Shown in pieces: positions 17,309-25,073 of a stretch of DNA of 64,000 nt. The position numbers and the translations under genes are program-made. Each line of letters begins with the position of its first letter. Position 1 is the stretch's first letter. A model generated the notes under the pieces. The model was not told the origin of the DNA. It worked only from the letters and a program-made list of their open reading frames with translations, and searched no databases. The stretch is from Corynebacterium pilosum DSM 20521 = CIP 103422 (lineage in GTDB: Bacteria > Actinomycetota > Actinomycetes > Mycobacteriales > Mycobacteriaceae), in the NCBI RefSeq assembly GCF_000373805.1, contig NZ_KB892467.1, forward strand, positions 165-64,164, read 5' to 3'.

Positions 17309-19165
17309 CTACTCCTCGTCGGTGGACAGCGCCGCCACGAACGCTTCCTGCGGAACGGTGACCGAACCGATGGACTTCATGCGCTTCTTACCGGCCTTCT
17401 GCTTCTCCAGCAGCTTGCGCTTACGGGAAATATCGCCGCCGTAGCACTTGGACAGGACGTCCTTGCGCAGTGCGCGGATATTTTCACGGGCGATGATCTT
17501 GGAGCCGATCGCCGCCTGGACGGGCACCTCGAACTGCTGGCGCGGGATGAGCTCCTTGAGCTTCTTCGTCATCTTGTTGCCGTACCACTGGGCGTTGTCG
17601 CGGTGCACGATCGCGGAGAACGCATCCACCGGATCGCCCTGCAGCAGAATATCCACCTTGACCAAGTCTGCTTCCTGCTCGCCGGCCTCCTCGTAGTTCA
17701 GAGAGGCGTAGCCCTTGGTGCGGGACTTCAACATGTCGAAGAAGTCGAAGATGATCTCGCCGAGCGGCATGATGTAGCGCAGCTCCACGCGGTCTTCGGA
17801 CAGGTAATCCATGTTTTTCATCTGGCCGCGCTTGGTCTGGCACAGCTCCATGGTGGGTCCGACGAATTCGGACGGCACGATGATGGTCATGTTGACGATC
17901 GGCTCGTACACCGCCTGCATCTTCCCCTCCGGCCAGTCCGAAGGGTTGTGCACCAGCTGCTCCGAACCGTCTTCGGCCACCACTCGGTAGGTCACCGATG
18001 GCGCGGTCGAGATCAGGTCCAGGTCAAATTCGCGCTCGAGGCGGTCGCGCGTGATTTCCATGTGCAGCAGGCCTAGGAAACCACAGCGGAAACCGAACCC
18101 AAGCGCGACGGAAGTTTCGGGCTCCCAGGTCAACGAGGCGTCGTTAAGCTGCAGTTTTTCTAGCGATTCGCGCAGCGCCGGGAAATCCTCCTGGCTGACT
18201 GGGAAGAGGCCGGAGTACACCATGGGCTTGACGTCCTCGTAGCCCTGCAGTGGTTCGTCGGCACCTTTGGCGTCGCTGGTGACGGTATCGCCGACCTTGG
18301 TCTCGCGGACGTCCTTCACTCCGGTGATTAGGTAGCCCACCTCGCCGGGGCCTAGCCCGTCGACGGGGGTGGCCGTGGGTGAGACGACGCCGATTTCCAG
18401 CAGCTCCAGGGTGGTGCCGGTGTTCATCATGCGCAGTTTCTGGCCCTTGCGCAGCTGGCCGTCGACCATACGGATATAGGTGACTACGCCGCGGTAGGTG
18501 TCATAGACAGAGTCGAAGATCATGGCACGCGCCGGTGCGTCCTCGCCATTGATGGATTCCGGCGGCGGGATCATCTCCACGACGGTGTCCAGCAACGCTT
18601 CCACGCCTTCGCCGGTCTTGCCGGACACGCGCAGCACGTCCTCGGGTTCGCAGCCGATAATGTTCGCGATCTCAAAGGCGTACTTCTCCGGGTCCGCAGC
18701 CGGCAGGTCGATCTTGTTGAGCACCGGAATGATTTCCAGGCCCTTGTCGATCGCCATGTACAGGTTCGCCAGCGTCTGCGCCTCGATGCCCTGAGCTGCG
18801 TCGACAAGCAAAATAGCGCCTTCACACGCCTCCAGCGCACGCGAGACTTCGTAGGAGAAGTCAACGTGCCCAGGCGTGTCGATCATCTGCAGCACGATTT
18901 CTTCACCGGCGTGCTCACCGGTCGTCGGCACCCACGGCAGGCGCACGTTCTGCGCCTTGATGGTGATGCCGCGTTCGCGCTCGATGTCCATGTTGTCCAG
19001 GTACTGGTCGCGCATGTCGCGCGCCTCTACCACGTTGGACAGCTGCAAAATACGATCGGCCAGGGTGGATTTACCGTGGTCGATGTGCGCAATAATGCAG
19101 AAGTTTCGGATCCGCGCAGGATCCGTAAAGGTGGACTGGGCGAAATTTGTTGATTTCTTTGCCAT
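17309..19165 (-). CDS. lepA: Elongation factor 4 (back-translocating GTPase LepA)
   Basis: This 618-residue translational GTPase binds the ribosome and helps initiation or recovery of stalled complexes. Motifs are visible in order: G1 AHIDHGKST near residue 31, the switch segment [11 protein letters not shown]3 DTPGHVDF, G4 NKIDLP, and the LepA-specific C-terminal domain ([20 protein letters not shown] and [20 protein letters not shown]). It lies next to rpsT and holA as in other actinobacteria. The start is divergent from the MazF-like gene across a 181-base region that contains one dispersed 12-mer (19218). Confidence 0.97.
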   Translation of the reverse strand: MAKKSTNFAQSTFTDPARIRNFCIIAHIDHGKSTLADRILQLSNVVEARDMRDQYLDNMDIERERGITIKAQNVRLPWVPTTGEHAGEEIVLQMIDTPGHVDFSYEVSRALEACEGAILLVDAAQGIEAQTLANLYMAIDKGLEIIPVLNKIDLPAADPEKYAFEIANIIGCEPEDVLRVSGKTGEGVEALLDTVVEMIPPPESINGEDAPARAMIFDSVYDTYRGVVTYIRMVDGQLRKGQKLRMMNTGTTLELLEIGVVSPTATPVDGLGPGEVGYLITGVKDVRETKVGDTVTSDAKGADEPLQGYEDVKPMVYSGLFPVSQEDFPALRESLEKLQLNDASLTWEPETSVALGFGFRCGFLGLLHMEITRDRLEREFDLDLISTAPSVTYRVVAEDGSEQLVHNPSDWPEGKMQAVYEPIVNMTIIVPSEFVGPTMELCQTKRGQMKNMDYLSEDRVELRYIMPLGEIIFDFFDMLKSRTKGYASLNYEEAGEQEADLVKVDILLQGDPVDAFSAIVHRDNAQWYGNKMTKKLKELIPRQQFEVPVQAAIGSKIIARENIRALRKDVLSKCYGGDISRKRKLLEKQKAGKKRMKSIGSVTVPQEAFVAALSTDEE

Positions 19166-19346
19166 TGGCCGTAACGGGTCCCTTCTTGTTCAATCGCACC
19201 CACTCTACCCTGTCCACGCTTTACGACGATCACCCGTACCCGGCCACCCCTATATTGGGCAGTGCAACTTTCTACTGGTTGTGACGCGTGTGACCTAAAC
19301 GTTACAGTTGGTCTCGTAACCGCCCATCGTTTCGGGACTGATCACC

Positions 19347-19952
19347 ATGAACATTTTGCGCCCACGCCAATCGAGTAAAGCCAGCGAAACTGGCAACTCC
19401 GATGTGGGTGACACCGGCGCCACACGTCTTGCCGCGCGCCTTTCCCGTCGTCGTGAAGAGCGCCGTGAGGCTCGTCGTGAACGCGTCGAGGACCTCGATC
19501 TTGGTCTGGAGAAATTGAATCAACGCCTAGGGCGCGCCAAAGTTGCCACCCGCCCCCGAGTCGCCAGGTCTTTGCGCGTGGAACCGACCGCTCGCCTCGC
19601 GCGCTCCATTTACTATTCCTCCGACTTGGACGGGCATGCCGAACCAGGCGAGGTCGTCTGGGCGACCGTGCCCTCACACCCACCGCAAGAGCGATCCATG
19701 CTGGTCATTGGACGACAGCAACACAAAGTTCTGGGCTTGCTCATTTCCTCGAATTCGCAGCACGCGGCTGATTCCAGCTGGCTTGAGATCGGCAACGGCG
19801 AGTGGGACGAGGACGGCGCGCAATGTTGGCTGCGCCTGGACAAGACGATGATCGTGCCTGAAATTGAGGTTCTACGCCGCGGCATCCTGTTCCCGCAGCG
19901 CCGCTTCAACATTGTGGCCAACCGTTTGCGCAGCATGTTCAACTGGTCGTGA
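19347..19952 (+). CDS. PemK/MazF-like protein without partner antitoxin
   Basis: The 201-residue product has a strongly basic, arginine/glutamate-rich helix at residues 25-60 (RLSRRREERREARRERV). It is followed by a C-terminal MazF/PemK-like domain: HAEPGEVVWATVP near residue 90, RSMLVIGR, and RRFNIVANRLRSMF at the end. Canonical MazF toxins are ribosome-independent mRNA endonucleases of about 110 residues with an adjacent antitoxin. Here there is no antitoxin reading frame on either side, and the gene sits in a conserved spot beside lepA. It is thus likely a domesticated housekeeping relative. The start is assumed at ATG 19347, although the ribosome binding site is unclear. Confidence 0.7.
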   Translation: MNILRPRQSSKASETGNSDVGDTGATRLAARLSRRREERREARRERVEDLDLGLEKLNQRLGRAKVATRPRVARSLRVEPTARLARSIYYSSDLDGHAEPGEVVWATVPSHPPQERSMLVIGRQQHKVLGLLISSNSQHAADSSWLEIGNGEWDEDGAQCWLRLDKTMIVPEIEVLRRGILFPQRRFNIVANRLRSMFNWS

Positions 19953-19976
19953 GCTGGCACTGTGCAGCTGCGCGAT

Positions 19977-20006
19977 TTGGTCGTCGTAAAGCGTGCCTGC
20001 TAAAGT
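19977..20006 (+). promoter_or_regulatory. Candidate rpsT promoter
   Basis: TTGGTC at 19977-19982 and TAAAGT at 20001-20006 are separated by 18 bases. They would give an rpsT leader of about 135 bases. A copy of the dispersed 12-mer (19981-19992) overlaps the -35 and spacer. The leader itself is GC-rich and could fold, but I recognise no known leader motif. Confidence 0.35.
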
Positions 20007-20146
20007 CGCGGTGTTGTTCACGCCCGTTCTCTGGGTGAGCCGGCAACGCGGTCACGTACCTTGGGTCCGCGTCTTCAATGCCGGTTCTGCAGTCCCTTCG
20101 CGGGTGGATCGACTGGTATAGAAACATCGATTCCTAAGAGGTAAAA

Positions 20147-20410
20147 ATGGCAAACATCAAGCAGCAGCAGAAGCGCGTTATCACCAACGAGAAGCGCCGT
20201 CAGCGCAACAAGGCGATCCGCTCCGCAGTGCGCACCGAGATCCGCAAGTTCCGCGAGGCTGTAGAGTCCGGCAACAAGGAAAACGCACAGGCACAGCTGC
20301 GCGTTGCATCCCGCAAGCTGGACAAGGCTGTGACCAAGGGCGTGTTCCACCGCAACAACGCGGCAAACAAGAAGTCCAACATGGCTAAGGCCCTCAACAA
20401 GATGGATTAA
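20147..20410 (+). CDS. rpsT: 30S ribosomal protein S20
   Basis: This 87-residue basic protein matches S20 throughout: MANIKQQQKRVITNEKRRQR at the start, KAIRSAVRTEIRKF, then KGVFHRNNAANKKSNMAKAL at the end. S20 binds 16S rRNA early in assembly of the small subunit. A good AGAGG site lies seven bases before the ATG. The gene is monocistronic, with its own promoter candidate upstream and a strong terminator 25 bases after the stop. Confidence 0.98.
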   Translation: MANIKQQQKRVITNEKRRQRNKAIRSAVRTEIRKFREAVESGNKENAQAQLRVASRKLDKAVTKGVFHRNNAANKKSNMAKALNKMD

Positions 20411-20434
20411 TTTCCTCTTGGCTTGAGGCTTGAG

Positions 20435-20465
20435 CCCGCTATTCCACTTGGGATAGCGGGTTTTT
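20435..20465 (+). terminator. Rho-independent terminator of rpsT
   Basis: The hairpin CCCGCTATTCC / GGATAGCGGG has a five-base loop and is followed directly by TTTTT. It starts 25 bases after the rpsT stop codon. Confidence 0.9.
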
Positions 20466-20472
20466 GCGTTGG

Positions 20473-20604
20473 GGCAATCTTGCACCAGGTGGGGTACGCG
20501 ATGACCTGCGGTTTCTAAACGCAGGGGTGCAGGATGGCGCCATCCTGCACCTCTGCAATCTAAAAGCCCTGGTCACAGGGGGTGGGACCTGGTGCAGGAT
20601 TGCC
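20473..20604. repeat. Nested inverted-repeat element of about 130 bp
   Basis: Outer arms 20473-20490 and 20587-20604 are reverse complements at 17 of 18 positions. Centred between them, 20521-20556 is a 36-base palindrome with one mismatch, including the perfect core GTGCAGGATGGCGCCATCCTGCAC. The nonamer GTGCAGGAT or its near-identical complement therefore appears four times. The element lies between the rpsT terminator and the end of the LysE-type gene and holds no reading frame. It may be a small mobile repeat, a structured RNA or a multi-site operator. Confidence 0.6.
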
Positions 20605-20617
20605 ACGCGAGCTAGCC

Positions 20618-21265
20618 CTACCCCAACAACCCAGTAGCCCCGCGCACGATGAGCACCACCGCGGCGACAACGAAGAACACGCCTGCACCGATGTCGATAT
20701 ACGGCCCAGCCCGCAGCAACTTATTGCGCACCGCGTGGGTAGACACCAAGGTGGCCAGGGCCGCCTGGAAGATCCAGGACGGGATCCACAGGGCAGCAAT
20801 CACGATCAGTGCAACACTCAGCGAGGGGTTCGGTGGCAGCAACGGGGCCACCAGCGCTGCGAGGAACAGCACGATCTTAGGGTTCGAGAGGTTCGTCGTT
20901 AAGCCCTTGGCAAAAGAATGCCGCAGCCTGCCTAGACGCGATTCGGCCTCGGTGGTGTCGCTTGGCGGGTTGTGGCGTTCGGCCAGGCCACCGCGGATGG
21001 AGCTCACACCCAGGTAGATCAGCCAGGCGCCGCCGATGATCTGGACGAATTCCAACACCCACGGAAAAGCCGTGAGCAAGGCGGCGGCGCCGAGCACGGT
21101 GAGCGTGCACCACATCAGCACGCCAACTTGGATACCGGCGACGGTTGCCAGTGCGTGTCGACGAGAGCGTGTGGCGGTCCGGGTGATTAAAACAATGTCG
21201 GGGCCAGGTGATGCCGCACCTACAAGGTTGACGACAATGATGGCCCCTAGGTCTGCAAGGTTCAC
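20618..21265 (-). CDS. LysE/RhtB family exporter
   Basis: This 215-residue membrane protein has six helices and the LysE family N-terminal signature (GAASPGPDIVLITRTATRSR near residues 16-36). Members export amino acids such as lysine, threonine or homoserine, or other small metabolites. The loop after helix three is charged (RGGLAERHNPPSDTTEAESR). The start ATG overlaps the stop of the ankyrin gene by four bases, so the two genes form an operon. The direct substrate is not inferable. Confidence 0.88.
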   Translation of the reverse strand: MNLADLGAIIVVNLVGAASPGPDIVLITRTATRSRRHALATVAGIQVGVLMWCTLTVLGAAALLTAFPWVLEFVQIIGGAWLIYLGVSSIRGGLAERHNPPSDTTEAESRLGRLRHSFAKGLTTNLSNPKIVLFLAALVAPLLPPNPSLSVALIVIAALWIPSWIFQAALATLVSTHAVRNKLLRAGPYIDIGAGVFFVVAAVVLIVRGATGLLG

Positions 21266-21648
21266 TTCGTGAACTTTTCTACCAGGTCCTCTCGCCCAAA
21301 CATGCGGGCGGTCTCGATAGAATCAGGTGAGCCCGCACGCGGGTCGGCACCAGCGGCAAGCAGGTCGTCGATAATTGCGTCTTCTTTCTTGAAGATCACG
21401 CCTGCCAGCGGTGTTTGGCCGCGGTTATTGGTCTTGTTCACGTCCGCGCCTGCCTCGATCAGCTGCTTGACTAGCTCGCCGTGGCCGGAGTAGGACGCCA
21501 GCATCACAAAGGTGTTGCCGTCCTGGTTGGTCAGGTCGACGTTGACGCCTTGCTTGATGTAATCGATCAGCTGGGTGTCGCCGGTGCGGGCAAAGTTGAA
21601 CAGTTTCGCTGCAAATTCTTGTACGTCGTTGGGAACTTCGTTGCTCAT
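21262..21648 (-). CDS. Ankyrin repeat protein
   Basis: With ATG 21648 the product is 128 residues and consists mainly of three ankyrin repeats: GDTQLIDYIKQGVNVDLTN, then DGNTFVMLASYSGHGELVKQ, then a third with GQTPLAGVIFKKEDAIIDDL. Bacterial ankyrin proteins of this size are cytoplasmic protein-binding adaptors, sometimes linked to catalase or stress. The 32 extra codons further upstream overlap the holA end and look like noncoding arginine-rich translation, so I excluded them. It is translationally coupled to the LysE-type exporter. Confidence 0.85.
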   Translation of the reverse strand: MSNEVPNDVQEFAAKLFNFARTGDTQLIDYIKQGVNVDLTNQDGNTFVMLASYSGHGELVKQLIEAGADVNKTNNRGQTPLAGVIFKKEDAIIDDLLAAGADPRAGSPDSIETARMFGREDLVEKFTK

Positions 21649-21661
21649 GGAGATAACGCTA

Positions 21662-22594
21662 TCACGCGGCCAGCTTCGCGATCCTGCGTACCGCGTTCTC
21701 CACGGCGTACTTCGGGTCCCCACCCCGCCCCTTGACCTCTGCATCGAGGTCGGCCACCAGGATCACGGCTTCGCTAACCGCCTCGCCGGACCAGTTGCGG
21801 GCGACTTGCATTGTCTTCTTCGCAACGAACGGGTGCATGCCCAGGTTCCGCGCGACTTGGTCGGGTTTACCGCGTGTTTGGTACAGGCGGGCGATATCGC
21901 CGACCTTGCTTGCCAGCGCCGCAGCGATGGCCACCGGGCTGATCCCCAGTTGTAGGGCCCGGCGCGTCGAGCCAAGCGCCAGCGACAACTTGCCCGCTAC
22001 CGCGGCGTCGGCGATATCGAAACCGGAGACCTCAGCCACGCCGGTGTAGTAGGCGCGCACATTGGCCACGGTGATTTCGCCGTCGACATCCTCCACCAGC
22101 TGCTCCACAGCACTAGCCAGTTCGCGTAGGTCTGATCCCACGGATTCCTGCAGCGCGCTGACCACATCGGGGGTGGGGCGCAGCCCGTGGCGGCGGAACT
22201 CTGCCGTGATCCACTGTGAGAGTTGGTTGGCATACCTTGGCGCGGTCGCATCATGCACCTGCGCGACCTTCTTGAACTTGGCCACATAGCTTTTGTTGCG
22301 CCCGCCACCAGAGTGGTTGATGATCAGTGTCATGCCCGGCGCCGGGTCAACCGCGGCTTGCAGCAACAGTTCGGTCGGCTCTTTGCCGGCCAGGTCAGTG
22401 CCGGTGAAGATGACAGCGCGTTCCTCGGCAAAAAGCGACGGGCTGGTGGCTTGCAGCAGCTCGCTTTCGGTGACTTCGCCAGCTTTGAAGTGCTGTACCT
22501 CCACGGTGGGCGGTAGCGTATCGACGATCGCTTCGGTGACGCGTTCTTGGAGGAAGGTGTCGTCGCCAAGCACTAGGTGTACGGCTGAGTCCAT
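21662..22594 (-). CDS. holA: DNA polymerase III subunit delta
   Basis: The 310-residue product matches the delta clamp-loader subunit. The N-terminal domain begins VHLVLGDDTFLQERVTEAIV, followed by LLQATSPSLFAEERAVIFTG and the loop KVAQVHDATAPRYANQLSQW. The C-terminal collar domain has ALQLGISPVAIAAALASKVG and HPFVAKKTMQVARNWSGEAV. Delta opens the sliding clamp during replication. It lies just downstream of comEC on the same strand (24 bases), a common arrangement in actinobacteria, and upstream of the ankyrin/LysE pair. Confidence 0.93.
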   Translation of the reverse strand: MDSAVHLVLGDDTFLQERVTEAIVDTLPPTVEVQHFKAGEVTESELLQATSPSLFAEERAVIFTGTDLAGKEPTELLLQAAVDPAPGMTLIINHSGGGRNKSYVAKFKKVAQVHDATAPRYANQLSQWITAEFRRHGLRPTPDVVSALQESVGSDLRELASAVEQLVEDVDGEITVANVRAYYTGVAEVSGFDIADAAVAGKLSLALGSTRRALQLGISPVAIAAALASKVGDIARLYQTRGKPDQVARNLGMHPFVAKKTMQVARNWSGEAVSEAVILVADLDAEVKGRGGDPKYAVENAVRRIAKLAA

Positions 22595-22618
22595 GAAGGT
22601 CAGTCTAGCCCTTCGCGC

Positions 22619-24007
22619 CTAGAGCAGGTACAGGCAGTAGGCACCGCAACAGGCAACAAGCGTGAGTCGGGGCCGCCGCAACAGGAGCCCCGCGATGACC
22701 CAACCGTAGCCCAGCAGCGCGTAGTAGGGAGTGGTCTCGACGGTGGCCAGCGGCAGCCCCGCCAGGCCGGTACCGACGGTGTTGATCCACCAGGTCAGCG
22801 GAGTGATCACAAGGTACAGAACCTGCTCTAGCCCGCCGGGCAGCACGCTCAGCCCCACTGCCACTAGCCCCAGCACGGTCACGGGAGCGGTGGCGGGCGC
22901 GACCAGCAGATTGGCTGCCACAGAGACAAGAGAGACCTCGCCGGCCATCAGGGCGATGATGGGCATAGTCACAAGATCCGCGGCGATCGCCACCCCCAAG
23001 GCGCGCACGACAATATCGGGCCAGCCGGTAGGTGCCAGCGCGCGGTACAGGAAGGGCTGCAGCACGATGATGCCTGCGGTCGCCGCGACCGACAACGCGA
23101 AGCCATAGCTTGCAGCCATGTCCGAATCAATCAGCACCAGAGCAATCACGGCGAGGCACAGCGCGTGGATGGGTTCGCTTTTCGACGAGGCCAGCACCGC
23201 CACCAGCCCCACCGCACCGGTGATGGCTGCGCGCAGAACACTGGGCTCAGTGCCGACCAAGCCAACGAACACCGCCAAAGCAACGGCCGATGCCGCGATC
23301 TGGAAGCGGAGCCCCAGCCCGCACAGCCGGGCGAGAATCGCGGCCGCGGTGGTAACAATTGCCACGTTCGCCCCCGATACCGCGGACAAGTGCGATAACC
23401 CCGTGGCGATATAGGCGTCTTGCTCCGCGGCCGACTGCATCGACGTATCACCCAGCACCATGCCCGGGAGCAAGCCCTGAGAGTGCTCGGGCACGAAGGT
23501 GGCAACAGTTTCGGCGAAGGTGGCGCGCACGTGGGCGGCCCAGGCGTCGAAACCTGTCGGCGGGGCCACCAGTTCCACGCTGCCGCTGACAATGTGCCCG
23601 GCGATACTTGGCCGGTCCGATTCAGACCACGACCCCGTTACCTGCACCACTGCCCCACTAGCCAGGCCCTCCGGGGCATCCTTGGCGAAGACGGTGACGG
23701 TACCCGGGTGGTCGTCGATACGCACCGTGAGCAGCCACCTGCCAGAGTCGAGGTGCCGTGGTGCGCTGGTCAAGCGGGCGAGGAACTCGTCGTCACGCGC
23801 CGGGCGTGCAGCCAGCCGCAGCGAGGTGACCGTCCAGGCGCTGGCGGCGGCCGTGGCGGTGACGATTGCCTGGCCGGGCTGGCGGCACACCGCGAAGCCG
23901 AGCACCACTGCTATCACGGCGAGGCCCACCTGGGGCACACCCAGCAGCAGCCCGAGCGTGACCGCCCACGCGGCGACGGCGGCCGGCACCAGCCGGAGTT
24001 CTGTCAC
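22619..24007 (-). CDS. comEC: ComEC/Rec2-type DNA-uptake channel protein, short form
   Basis: This 462-residue membrane protein carries the competence domain: an N-terminal hydrophobic part, an OB-like extracellular segment, then the family signature GLLPGMVLGDTS followed by GLSHLSAVSGANVAIVTTAA near residues 200-240, and several C-terminal helices. In transformable bacteria ComEC conducts single-stranded DNA across the membrane. The protein ends in the membrane (LRRPRLTLVACCGAYCLYLL) and lacks the C-terminal metallo-beta-lactamase-like nuclease domain of full-length (about 750-residue) ComEC. It lies upstream of holA and two genes downstream of comEA, which has its own start. One dispersed 12-mer (23177) is inside. 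Confidence 0.87.
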   Translation of the reverse strand: MTELRLVPAAVAAWAVTLGLLLGVPQVGLAVIAVVLGFAVCRQPGQAIVTATAAASAWTVTSLRLAARPARDDEFLARLTSAPRHLDSGRWLLTVRIDDHPGTVTVFAKDAPEGLASGAVVQVTGSWSESDRPSIAGHIVSGSVELVAPPTGFDAWAAHVRATFAETVATFVPEHSQGLLPGMVLGDTSMQSAAEQDAYIATGLSHLSAVSGANVAIVTTAAAILARLCGLGLRFQIAASAVALAVFVGLVGTEPSVLRAAITGAVGLVAVLASSKSEPIHALCLAVIALVLIDSDMAASYGFALSVAATAGIIVLQPFLYRALAPTGWPDIVVRALGVAIAADLVTMPIIALMAGEVSLVSVAANLLVAPATAPVTVLGLVAVGLSVLPGGLEQVLYLVITPLTWWINTVGTGLAGLPLATVETTPYYALLGYGWVIAGLLLRRPRLTLVACCGAYCLYLL

Positions 24008-24083
24008 AATCTTTCACCCCCGATTGCGAACCGCGCTATATTAGACGCAGTTTTTCGTTCCCCAACACGCAAAGGATGCACCC

Positions 24084-24179
24084 ATGCCTAGGTTTGGCGA
24101 TTTCGCTCTCACCGACATCATCTCCGTCGTCGTGGCCATCGGCTCCCTGGTCTTCGCGCTGATCACCGCGCTTCCTTAG
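24084..24179 (+). CDS. Possible 31-residue single-span membrane peptide
   Basis: An ATG at 24084 with AAAGGA eight bases upstream opens a 31-codon frame ending in TAG. The peptide begins MPRFGDFALTDIIS and then has one hydrophobic helix of about 17 residues (SVVVAIGSLVFALITAL). A hairpin with a short T-run follows at 24239-24262. The gene lies between the divergently placed ends of comEC and comEA, and comEC starts only 76 bases away in the opposite direction. The size recalls corynebacterial PorA/PorH-type small envelope proteins, but I see no specific match. Confidence 0.55.
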   Translation: MPRFGDFALTDIISVVVAIGSLVFALITALP

Positions 24180-24238
24180 GACATCAGCTCTAACGGCTCC
24201 TCCAGCATGGCAACGACTCTGCCTGCTGACACTCCAGT

Positions 24239-24262
24239 CCCAGAGAACTAAGCTCTGGGTTT
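24239..24262 (+). terminator. Candidate terminator after the small membrane-peptide gene
   Basis: The arms CCCAGAG and CTCTGGG flank a seven-base loop and are followed by TTTC. The hairpin is moderate and the T-run short. It lies 60 bases after the small gene and directly before the comEA stop on the other strand. Confidence 0.45.
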
Positions 24263-24265
24263 CTG

Positions 24266-24964
24266 CTAGAGCACGACCTCTCCCTGCAGCTTGGCGAACT
24301 TCGCCGGGCCGATCCCGCTGACGTCCTGTAGTTGGGCTATGTCGCTAAACCCTCCGATCTCTTCGCGGTGGGAAATAATCGCCGCCGCTGTGGCCTCGCC
24401 TACCCCGGGCAATTCCATCAGTTCGGCTGCAGAGGCACTGTTCAGCGATACGCCCTGCGTGCCTGATCCCCCGCCCGGTGGTGGTGCTGGCGGAGCCTCC
24501 CCGATGCGCGTAACGACGATCTGCTGACCATCCATCAGCACTTGCGCCAGGTTCAGGGCCATCATGTCCGCCTCCGGCTGGGCCCCGGCCGAATCCAGGG
24601 CGTCGGCCACCCGTGCGCCTGGGGCAAGCGTGACCAAACCCGGATGATCCACCGCGCCCACCACGGACACGACCACTGACTCTGGTGCTGCTGCTGGCGC
24701 CCCTGTGTGGTTAGCTGCGGTCGCCCAAGCCGGGTCTGCTAGCGCGAGCTGGCTCTGTGAATCGGGCGGGCCCTGCCCGCCTGGCGGGCCGGTCTGATTC
24801 GGTCCGAGGATCACCCAACTGACCAGGCCCACCACCGCTACGAGCGCCGCGATAACGGCGTGTTTTGTGCTGATTTCGACACGGGACTTCGGGTAGTTCA
24901 CGTTAAGAAGGTCTTCTTCGCCCGTCGGTCGGGTGAGTTCGGATATGCGTTGTGTGATGTCCAT
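24266..24964 (-). CDS. comEA: ComEA-like DNA-binding protein (SLBB plus helix-hairpin-helix)
   Basis: With ATG 24964 the product is 232 residues. A cytoplasmic N-terminus is followed by one membrane helix (VIAALVAVVGLVSWVILG, about residues 36-53), a Gly/Pro/Ala-rich linker, and an SLBB domain (VVSVVGAVDHPGLVTLAPGA). A C-terminal tandem helix-hairpin-helix DNA-binding domain completes it (LPGVGEATAAAIISHREE and SGIGPAKFAKL). This is the ComEA receptor layout. ComEA binds incoming double-stranded DNA outside the membrane and hands it to ComEC. The start has no strong ribosome binding site. Upstream lies degV, with DnaA-like boxes in the junction. Confidence 0.88.
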   Translation of the reverse strand: MDITQRISELTRPTGEEDLLNVNYPKSRVEISTKHAVIAALVAVVGLVSWVILGPNQTGPPGGQGPPDSQSQLALADPAWATAANHTGAPAAAPESVVVSVVGAVDHPGLVTLAPGARVADALDSAGAQPEADMMALNLAQVLMDGQQIVVTRIGEAPPAPPPGGGSGTQGVSLNSASAAELMELPGVGEATAAAIISHREEIGGFSDIAQLQDVSGIGPAKFAKLQGEVVL

Positions 24965-25016
24965 ACCCGTGACGCTAAACCAGCTGCGCCGACCCCGCTG
25001 AGTGCGTCCAAAAATC

Positions 25017-25073
25017 TGTGGATAACCGTGTTGACACGGCCCCAAACGCTACTTTTTCGCCGACTTATCCACA
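25017..25073. promoter_or_regulatory. Inverted pair of perfect DnaA boxes between comEA and degV
   Basis: TGTGGATAA at 25017-25025 and TTATCCACA at 25065-25073 are both perfect 9-mers in inverted orientation, 39 bases apart. The first lies in the comEA-degV junction, upstream of comEA, and the second inside the 3' end of degV. A role in DnaA-dependent control of comEA is possible but unproven. Confidence 0.4.

Noticed and set aside
24207..24251. A 14-codon frame (MATTLPADTPVPEN) after the 31-residue gene
   Set aside because: It has no ribosome binding site, ends inside the terminator hairpin and is too short to support.
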